The notes under the pieces were generated by a model. The model did no database searches. It saw nothing but the letters and a program-made list of their open reading frames with translations, and was not told the DNA's origin. From an uncultured bacterium (GTDB lineage Bacteria > Patescibacteriota > Gracilibacteria > Absconditabacterales > Absconditicoccaceae), in NCBI GenBank assembly GCA_947168815.1, contig CAMVNG010000008.1:1-43749 (forward strand): a DNA stretch of 43,749 nucleotides. The letters are read 5' to 3'. How positions within the stretch are numbered: the first letter of the stretch is position 1; each line of letters starts with the position of its first letter. Both the position numbers and the translations under genes were made by a program. This document shows positions 38,081 through 43,749 of this stretch, one piece after another.

Positions 38081-38376
38081 GATTTAATGAAAAAATAATG
38101 TAAAATTAAATAAGTAGCACTCTGTAAGATACATAATCAAGCCAAGAATAATCAGATTTTGAATAATTTTCTATTTGCTTTATATAGTTCCTCGTTACTT
38201 TCTGATAAAATTTTATTTGCTTCTATCATATCTTTATATCGTTTTTCTATAATTTCCTGTGCCCATTTATGTGCTATTTCATTAACTTTATAAGAAAGGT
38301 CTTCTACGATTTTTGATTTTTTTGAATCTTCTAGCCTTTCTTTAAATTCAGCATTTAATACTATTTTCTTTGCCAT
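38074..38376 (-). CDS. Coiled-coil protein with C-terminal membrane anchor (100 aa)
   Basis: MAKKIVLNAEFKERLEDSKKSK..., then a long helical charged stretch, then GLFLAGLCILQSATYLILHYFF as a single C-terminal membrane segment. Reading through UGA at 38152 supplies the whole anchor, which would otherwise be lost. Overlaps the next gene by 7 nt. Confidence 0.6.
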
Positions 38377-38384
38377 AATGTTTT

Positions 38385-38726
38385 CTAAAAAGAATTAAAA
38401 AAGTCTGAAATATCATCTCGATAGTGCAAAACAAACATACTAGCGATACCTAATAAACACCAGAATACAAAAAGCCATACTCCACTATTATCTGTTTTCT
38501 TCTCTCCAGTTTCTTCTTCTATTTCTTCAAAAGAAATAGCCTGTATTTGTTCACAATTTACCAACCATCTATCTCCATCATCATCAATAAATGATATAAA
38601 CTGTGAGACTTCTTTTGTAGTTGTTAGAACTTTCAAATCTAGTTCTGCCATTTCTTGTTCAGAAACATTTGTTTTTTCTAATGTACTGTCATCTCATGTT
38701 AAGTATATCGTTATATTGTATTTCAT
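38385..38726 (-). CDS. Single-pass membrane protein (113 aa)
   Basis: MKYNITIYLTGDDSTLEKTNVSEQEMAEL..., a cytosolic strand-helix domain with FIDDDGDRWLVNCEQIQAISFEEIEEE, then a membrane helix (VWLFVFWCLLGIASMFVL) and a short tail. The upstream ATG at 38726 was chosen because the frame stays open and homologue-like strand content starts there. The '..DGd.wlVN.eqI.ai' region resembles a common small phage domain. Confidence 0.6.
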
Positions 38727-38767
38727 GATAATAAATCATTTAAAATAAAGATTGTTGTATTCATACT

Positions 38768-39229
38768 TTATATTAGCTCATAAAGTTCTCAATCACCCTC
38801 TACACTGAATTTAGGTTTTTCTTTAGATACCATCAATACGATAGGATTTTTCAGCTTTATAAATTTGACACAGTTTGTATATCATGCTTGAGCATTATCA
38901 CTCGTGCTTATTCTTCTTTCTGTTCAATTCATAATTGACTTTACTATGTATCAGTTGTATCTTTTTTCTTTTACCTCCCAGATTTCAGAGTGAAAATAAA
39001 TCTGGTCTCAAATTTCTAAATGTCTTCTTTTGTATTTATACTCCCTATCCTTTTTCCTATCGGTAGATTCTCTGTACTCGTGGTGCTGTTTATTCATACA
39101 GTCCCTGCATCTAGCACAGCGACCGTTATGTCATACCTTATTTCTATTGAATTCATCTCGTAGTTTGAATTTTCAGCACTTAGTACAGATTCTACCATCG
39201 GCACTTGCTGGAGTTTTTAGTTCTACCAT
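38768..39229 (-). CDS. Zinc-finger/HNH-like N-terminal protein (153 aa)
   Basis: RICTKCGKFKLRDEFNRNKVGHNGRCARCRDC in residues ~13-45 gives the four-Cys ribbon (CxxC...CxxC) that precedes or forms part of HNH-type nucleases, followed by a basic stretch (YRESTDRKKDREYKYKRRH). The C-terminal half is beta-rich and has no HNH histidines, so it is more likely a DNA-binding protein or degenerate HNH. Confidence 0.6.
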
Positions 39230-39234
39230 CAATT

Positions 39235-39615
39235 TTATTTGGTTATTGGATTACAAGATGCCAACTTTCAGAAGGCTAGTATTACATTTTTGTATTCTGA
39301 AAGTTTTGATTCAGCTTTTCTGATATGCTCTTGTAAGTGGTCTCTACCCTTTGCTCGTGCTTCTTGCTGTTCTGCATAGCTTTTCTGTTTTTTCTCAAAA
39401 ATTTTAGTTCTTTTTTTTAGCCTCTCGCTTTTATTCAGATACTTCTCTCTGATTACAAACAAGCTACTTCAAATAGCTGGGTCTAATACCTCTCAGTTAA
39501 ATTTACATTCTTTCATTGTTCAATCCGCATTCATCACGAATTGAAAATCGAAAAAGTCCACTGGCATATCCTGTAGGATATAATCTGGTGTAAGAAACAT
39601 TCATTCTCCTGCCAT
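39235..39615 (-). CDS. Hypothetical protein, beta N-terminus and coiled-coil C-terminus (126 aa)
   Basis: MAGEGMFLTPDYILQDMPVDFFDF, KECKFNGEVLDPAIGSSLFVI, then a long Lys/Glu helix (EKYLNKSERLKKRTKIFEKKQ...). AAACGAAAG lies immediately before the ATG. The structured RNA 39666-39888 begins 50 nt upstream of this gene and could act on its expression. Confidence 0.55.
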
Positions 39616-39665
39616 CTTTCGTTTTTTTAAGGAATAAAATATGTTCTGGTTTTGGCGATTAAATT

Positions 39666-39888
39666 TGGAGAGACTGGAGATTTGCACTCCAACTACGTGC
39701 ACTGTAGTCCTACCATCTCTAGAGTTAAGTGTCCTATGGCATCTCTCATAAAGCAAGTCCGTACCCCTGCAGTAACATTATGAAGGTTAATTTACCCTGA
39801 ACAAGCATTTTTATTTTTTATCTATATAACGCCTGATATGTACGGCTATCAGCCACAGTTTCATGAAAGGGCGTTCTTTGGTCTCCCC
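39666..39888 (-). ncRNA. Structured RNA with terminal helix and tRNA T-arm-like hairpin
   Basis: The 5' GGGGAGAC (39888-39881) pairs with 3' GTCTCTCC (39674-39667) in an 8-bp helix with one G-U. Immediately before the 3' strand stands a 5-bp stem TGGAG/CTCCA with loop TGCAAAT, matching the geometry and C56/A58/C61 of a tRNA T-arm. Other helices are AACGCC/GGCGTT, CTGATA/TATCAG and ACTAC/GTAGT. No tRNA or tmRNA core (D-arm, anticodon, tag ORF) is found. About 220 nt, filling a 350-nt gene-free gap. Confidence 0.5.
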
Positions 39889-39965
39889 ACCTATACCTCA
39901 CGATATAAGTAAACTGCTAGCCTTTTTATGTCATGCATGGACAGTATTTTTGGATTAGGCTTTCT

Positions 39966-40580
39966 TTATAATTCTTGAGCTCTCCTTACACAAACTCTGA
40001 AATTCAAAGCTCATCATAAGTAATCAGTAATAGTTCATTCTATCGTATATGTTTCATTAGATACTTTTGCTACTGGTATATCCCAATTACCTAACAATAA
40101 TCCACATACTTCTTGAAATTTCTCAAACTCCGATGTAAATTGAATTTCTTTTACACTATCTTCTTTTCAGTTAAAAAGACTTAATTCTTTATATTGTGGT
40201 ATTTTTTGTGCATCAATAACAGGAATTCTGATTTTTGTTCCATGTTTCTTAGAAGTCATATCTTGTAATTCATATTCAACGAAGTCTTGCACCATTGCTT
40301 TTCAGGTAGATATTTCTGAAATCTCCCAAACTGCATCTTTATGCTCAAGCATTGCTAACAATCAGCAAGCCGTATAATAATCAATCGTGATTTCTTTTAC
40401 TTCCTGATTTTCAAATCTTTGCTTGTATTTTTTTGGCATTTCAATTTCAGCAAGTACGAATGAATCAGTGATAAGGAGTAAATTTTCATCAATCTTGTAA
40501 TGCATACTTCCACTAACCCATTCAATATTCTTTTTATCAAGTAACCTTTTAGCTACCTTTAGGATTTTTTCGTTAAACAT
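39966..40580 (-). CDS. Hypothetical protein (204 aa)
   Basis: MFNEKILKVAKRLLDKKNIEWVSGSMHYKIDENLLLITDSFVLAEIEMPKKYKQ..., ITIDYYTACGLLAMLEHKDAVWEISEI and a C-terminal half with NETYTIEGTITDYLGGALNFRVCVRRAQEL. Mixed alpha/beta with no catalytic motif seen. It stands between two structured RNAs. TCAGATTTTATTT lies 24 nt upstream of the ATG. Function unknown. Confidence 0.6.
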
Positions 40581-40612
40581 GAGTATAAAATAAGAAATAA
40601 AATCTGATTAAA

Positions 40613-40786
40613 TGGCTCGTAGTTTGCGACATTTTATGGATGTTCTGAATCTGATATAAGAGCTACGAGCCACCAAGACCTTCAGGATGTACCTCCATCC
40701 GCTTAGAGTGAGTGTTACCTCAGATGGAGAATTTGTACGAAGTGAGTTAATAAATTCTCCATTTGAGATGGTGACTGTAGCCACCA
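40613..40786 (-). ncRNA. Structured RNA: pseudoknot plus 16-bp hairpin
   Basis: A perfect 10-bp helix pairs TGGCTCGTAG (40613-40622) with CTACGAGCCA (40663-40672). Its loop contains GGATG and CTGAA, which pair beyond the helix with CATCC (40696-40700) and TTCAG (40681-40685), making a pseudoknot. Next to it a 16-bp hairpin joins 40719-40734 and 40752-40767, followed by TGGTG/CACCA (40769-40786). AGCCACCA occurs twice, allowing an alternative pairing. Occupies the gap between two genes. Confidence 0.6.
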
Positions 40787-40811
40787 ACCCAACCCCTGTG
40801 ACTTTTTATTT

Positions 40812-41255
40812 TTATCTAACAAGTCCTCGCTTTTTTATAGCTCTTCTGATTGTACTTAATGAGCATCCAATCTTTTCTGCGATTGTTTTATAACTCAATC
40901 ACTCATTGAAATATTGGGTGATTTCTTCTTGATGCTCCATTTCGATAGTCTGTTTGAATTCTCCATATCTCAGAGTGTACTGAGTTAATTTGTTTGTGAG
41001 TGTATCGTTCTCTTTGATAATCACTTCATTCTGTTTCCAAAGGTCATCATTTCTACAGATAGCATCTTTCAGCTCTTTTTTGACTCACTTCAAATCATCT
41101 TGAGAGTCATTAAATTTGTCAATCCACCAGTCTTTCTCTTTCAGAATTTCTTTTTTTTCTTCAAAGAACTGGCATCGTGCATGTACATCCCCTATCGTAT
41201 ATCATAGGAAGATAAGCATTCATGCAATCACAATTAGTACGATTACTGCTAACAT
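40812..41255 (-). CDS. Membrane-tethered coiled-coil HTH protein (147 aa)
   Basis: An N-terminal membrane helix (LAVIVLIVIAGMLIFLGYTIG, ~2-24) is followed by about 80 residues of coiled coil (EEKKEILKEKDWWIDKF..., KENDTLTNKLTQY). The C-terminus is a resolvase/Hin-like HTH: ITQYFNEGLSYKTIAEKIGCSLSTIRRAIKKRG. A DNA-binding domain on a membrane stalk is rare. It could anchor phage DNA at the membrane or regulate from there. Confidence 0.65.
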
Positions 41256-41272
41256 GATAATATGATTAAGAA

Positions 41273-41380
41273 TTAAAAGGGACTAACTGGCAGACTGAGT
41301 TCTCGTTTTATTCGGATACAGAATCATATAACCATCACTGTTGCTGTAGTTGCTAAGACTCGAATTATTTTGTTTGCCAT
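41273..41380 (-). CDS. Small single-pass membrane peptide (35 aa)
   Basis: MANKIIRVLATTATVMVIGFCIRIKRELSL: basic start, hydrophobic helix, basic end. It begins 4 nt after the lysin stop, so it belongs to the lysis cluster and could be a small holin/spanin-type accessory. Too short for certainty. Confidence 0.45.
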
Positions 41381-41384
41381 TTTA

Positions 41385-41909
41385 TTATTCTATAATTGTA
41401 AATCTGTCTAATACATAACTGCTACACCTTTTACCCTTTACTAGCCTACTTGGTCAGTAAAATTTTGTTCATCATCTTCGCTTTCTGTAACATTCTTCCA
41501 CCTGCACTCTCCAGTCTGTCTTGTAATTTTCTGGCAGACGGTGGTAATTGGTATTTATCTGACATAATCAGAACGCCTTTCCACTATCACCCACGGCACT
41601 TGGATTCCAACTTCAATTTTCGCACTCTATCAAAGTAACAAAATCCAATCATCAGAGAGAATAAGCATATTGTACCATCTTCTGCTTTTCATCATCTGCA
41701 CCAAATCATGCGTGATAAATTTTTCAGAAATAATTTTGACTAAATTCTCCTGTAAGTTCTGGAATTATTGTTGGCTGTATAATAGGGTCTACTTCTTCAG
41801 TAGGATTTTTGTCGGAGCTTATCTGCTCATCAGAAAACCCTGCAATTCTTTTATTTCTAAACGAGCTTTCTCTGCATCATCATGAGCCTTTTCTTTTTGT
41901 GCATCCCAT
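41385..41909 (-). CDS. Lysozyme-like lytic transglycosylase / endolysin (174 aa)
   Basis: From about residue 70 the catalytic domain reads LDFVTLIECENGSWNPSAVGDSGKAFGLCQINTNYHRL, the SLT/lysozyme-superfamily block: catalytic Glu in 'E..GSWNP.A.GD.G.A.GLcQin'. WRVQVEECYRKRRGGTKFYGP follows. The glycines in GSW, FG and GG are UGA. The 5' ~90 nt overlap the preceding membrane gene in another frame. I chose ATG 41909, but 41921 is also possible and the first 30 residues (MGCTKRKGSGG...) may not be translated. It cleaves peptidoglycan at lysis. Confidence 0.75.
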
Positions 41910-42118
41910 GATTCTATGCATTCGTTTTTAGAGGTTTCAGCTATTGAATAACTGAATTGTGCATCTGCTATAATCTTTTCCAGTTCTTCAATTCTTGCTT
42001 GAGACTGTAATAGATCATTTCATGCTTTCACTTTATCTTGAATGGCTACGCTATATGCTACCAATCCAACTATAACTGCTACTAAAAGTCATAAGATAAT
42101 TTTTGCTGTTTTTGTCAT
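41819..42118 (-). CDS. Membrane coiled-coil protein, possible i-spanin (99 aa)
   Basis: MTKTAKIILGLLVAVIVGLVAYSVAI is one N-terminal membrane helix. The rest is a coiled coil (QARIEELEKIIADAQ, ESWDAQKEKAHDDAEKARLEIKEL). This is the plan of inner-membrane spanins, and the next gene, the lysin, overlaps its 3' end. If the host has a diderm-like envelope a spanin would be expected. That is inference. Confidence 0.55.
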
Positions 42119-42189
42119 GTTTGTTTTTTAAGAATAAAAAGTTTTTTTGTTTTTGTTTTTGGAACTAGCAATCCGTGGTTACCGCATTT

Positions 42190-42732
42190 TTATTTGATTT
42201 GCAGATTCATATTTTCTTGAATACTTGCACCTGCTACATCCTTTCCACTTTTGATAGCATCTTTAATGCTGACTTTATCGATGGTTTTTGTCACTTTCTC
42301 TTTCCAGTATTCTTCAGGAATCAATGCCTCATCTAAGATTGAAACTGATTCTGATTTTCTGTAAGAGAGATTATTAAAGGATGTCTCTAATTTTTCGGTC
42401 TTTGTAGCTTTCATTATCCAATCTACACTCTTCTTCGCCTTTTCTCATTCCTTATCTACTTTCTCCATTAATTTTTGTAATCTTTCGATTTCTTGTTTAA
42501 TTCATGCTTTCCTCATCTCTGCATCATTCACTATCGCAAGTTTATATTCACAGAATTTCTTGATGTCTTTGTCTTCGATGGCATTTATTCTCGCTGTAAC
42601 TTCTTCTTCTACAGCATACATGTCATCCATCTCGATTCAGTACTGCTCACATATTGTTTTTGGGTCGTTCTGAATCATTGCCAAGAGGTCTCTTGCCTCT
42701 GATAAGTTTTTAATGTCTTCAAATAAGTCCAT
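42190..42732 (-). CDS. Siphovirus Gp157-like protein (180 aa)
   Basis: Matches the Gp157 family layout: N-terminal helix (IKNLSEARDLLAMIQNDP), a central region ending SVDWIMKATKTEKLETSFNNLSYRKSESVSILDEALIPEEYW, and a C-terminus IKDAIKSGKDVAGASIQENMNLQI. The 'k.et..f.lsyRkS.sv.i.de..iP.ey' and 'K.aIK.G..v.GA.l....l.ik' blocks are diagnostic. Members sit among phage recombination/replication genes, as here beside an exonuclease. AAACGAAAG precedes the ATG. Confidence 0.85.
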
Positions 42733-42759
42733 GCTTTCGTTTTTTTAGGGATAAAAGGT

Positions 42760-42975
42760 TTATTGTCGTTTATGGTAATCATCAGGAGGAGTAGTTTTAT
42801 AAACAAGCTCTCGTATTCTCTTTTTTCAGTTCCATTTTCTCCGTTTGTATAACGGTTTGATATTCTCCATACGATTCTTTGCATTTCTGACTGTGTCTTC
42901 TGGTTTCAGATTTCTTACTTCATCTCGTTTCTTATCTACTCGCTCCTCTCTTTTCTTGATTTCTTCTTCAGTCAT
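42760..42975 (-). CDS. Small basic helical protein (71 aa)
   Basis: MTEEEIKKREERVDKKRDEVRNLKPED, then KPLYKRRKWNGKKRIRELVY and a Pro/Asp-containing end. Entirely charged and probably helical, likely nucleic-acid binding. Between the exonuclease and Gp157-like genes. Confidence 0.55.
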
Positions 42976-42985
42976 TTTGATAGCT

Positions 42986-43749
42986 TTAGAATGGTAAAGG
43001 TCACTGTTCTATAGGTTCGCTCATTTTTCTTTCTGCCTCCGCCTTTGCCTCAGCTTTTCTTTCTTCGATTCATTCATCAAATGCTTTAATCTGTTCTTCT
43101 GAAACTTCATTTTTTCACTTTATAGCATCGATTGTCCTTTCAATATCTGCAACCGTTATTTGTCAATCATCTTCTTTAAGCTCCACTGGTTCATCTCATG
43201 TATCGCTTGAGAAAGGAGATGTTACTTCTTTATCTTCTATAGCTGAAACTGGGACTGGTTTTTCTCTAGGATACATTATCTCATCGTAACACCTAATCGT
43301 GAAATCTACATCTCATTCGCAGTACTTTTTAATCCAATCGAAGTTTAGAGACCTATAAGCACTTGCGACCATGTCACCTGCTCCATCTGATTTCGGACTA
43401 TCTCAAAGTAAAGTCTGAGAAAGTAAATCAAGCGAGCATGCGAACGATGTCTGTTTCCATATCTGCATTACATCCACAATATTGTCTCACATTTCTCGTG
43501 GTTTCATGTCTGCAATACATAACTTCATTGGTGGCTTGAAACCGTTTATAATTCCTCTCTTTCGTAGGAAAGGAATATCGAAGTTGTAGATATTGAATCC
43601 TCCAAGTTTTCCGTTCCAACTTCTAAACACTTCAAATGCTGGACTCAATACTGCTCGTTCATTCTGAGATATGATTGTATTCACATGATCATCCACTTTG
43701 AAACTTACACAAACAACCTTTGAAAATTCTGGATAAATTCATGCTTTCT
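42986..43749 (-). CDS. DnaQ-like 3'-5' exonuclease, N-terminus cut by window edge
   Basis: Visible residues start KAGIYPEFSKVVCVSFKVDD. The Exo II region is GGFNIYNFDIPFLRKRG and the Exo III region WIKKYCEGDVDFTIRCYDEI, the RNase H-fold exonuclease layout of DNA-polymerase-proofreading relatives. The Exo I D-x-E lies beyond the edge. The C-terminal ~90 residues are an acidic linker and a charged helix (EERKAEAKAEAERK). Such stand-alone exonucleases in phages act in replication or recombination and often neighbour Gp157-like genes. Confidence 0.8.

Noticed and set aside
39666-39745. tRNA gene (Cys-GCA on plus strand, or a class II tRNA on minus strand)
   Set aside because: The anticodon arm or D-arm cannot be formed without mismatches in either orientation. 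The T-arm instead fits the longer 223-nt structure.
39828-39875. Hammerhead ribozyme (CTGATA ... GAAAC)
   Set aside because: The core CTGATGA is incomplete and the order of elements is wrong.
39666-39888. tmRNA
   Set aside because: The conserved 5' D-loop sequence and any tag reading frame ending in Leu-Ala-Ala are missing.
41446-41565. Small ORF MSDKYQLPP... (39 aa)
   Set aside because: It lies wholly inside the lysin gene in another frame. The lysin frame carries the conserved sequence there.
1-43749. UGA as tryptophan (code 4)
   Set aside because: UGA falls on invariant glycines in several families, and TGG is used normally at Trp positions such as the lysin GSWNP and fibre WYNG.
1-43749. 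Circular genome with an in-frame join of the two partial end genes
   Set aside because: The frames do match across the ends, but the fusion would lack the exonuclease Exo I motif and the chance of matching frame is one in three. More likely the window is cut from a longer sequence.
1-43749. CRISPR array, insertion sequence, retroelement or diversity-generating element
   Set aside because: No regularly spaced direct repeats, transposase, reverse transcriptase or template/variable repeat pair was seen.

Overview
The window is a nearly complete AT-rich tailed-phage genome (siphovirus-like, temperate) or prophage. Every convincing gene lies on the minus strand and is read from high to low coordinates. 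The genes make sense only if UGA is glycine. In the standard code they shatter into short pieces, but with UGA as Gly (code 25, known from Absconditabacteria/SR1 and Gracilibacteria) they become full-length proteins. In these proteins UGA falls on invariant glycines: GGNHD of the phosphoesterase, YTGLR and LLGHS of the integrase, HDDG of the terminase, and the G of collagen G-X-Y repeats. Only TAA and TAG act as stops. The host is therefore most likely one of those two lineages. No tRNA for UGA was found here, so the phage probably relies on the host tRNA-Gly(UCA).

Layout in transcription order (right to left). 43.7-39.2 kb: DnaQ-like exonuclease (cut by the edge), a Gp157-like protein, a membrane coiled-coil protein overlapping a lysozyme-like lysin, a membrane-tethered HTH protein, and two structured non-coding RNAs. 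39.2-33.2 kb: small accessory proteins (zinc ribbons, coiled coils, single-pass membrane proteins) and a family 2 glycosyltransferase. 33.1-30.2 kb: tape measure protein. 30-26.4 kb: a putative HNH protein, a ParB-like/cytosine-C5 methylase pair, TerS and a sigma-region-4-like HTH protein. 26.5-20.1 kb: TerL, portal, MuF-like minor capsid protein, scaffold and major capsid protein. 19.8-13.9 kb: tail tube, gpG/gpGT chaperone with a -1 frameshift, Dit, the neck/terminator cassette, tail proteins. 13.8-7.1 kb: collagen-like and other fibres, two LamG-like proteins, a large receptor-binding candidate. 7-3.5 kb: membrane/holin-like proteins, HNH nuclease, phosphoesterase, papain-like peptidase. 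3.3-0 kb: tyrosine integrase, a leader region dense in RNA signals, replisome organizer and small replication-associated genes.

Regulation is unusually legible. Seven structural transcription units are preceded by one promoter type (ATAACA-like -35, exactly 16 bp, TATAWT-like -10). The sigma-like protein between TerS and TerL is a candidate activator. Several intergenic regions hold elaborate RNA folds: three are pseudoknots of the same topology, one ends in a tRNA T-arm-like hairpin, and one is a self-contained small transcription unit. These, the recoding, and the shuffled order of virion genes (tape measure far upstream of the tail genes, neck genes downstream of Dit) are the most interesting points.

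All assignments come from reading the sequence and recalling family motifs. No database search was run.
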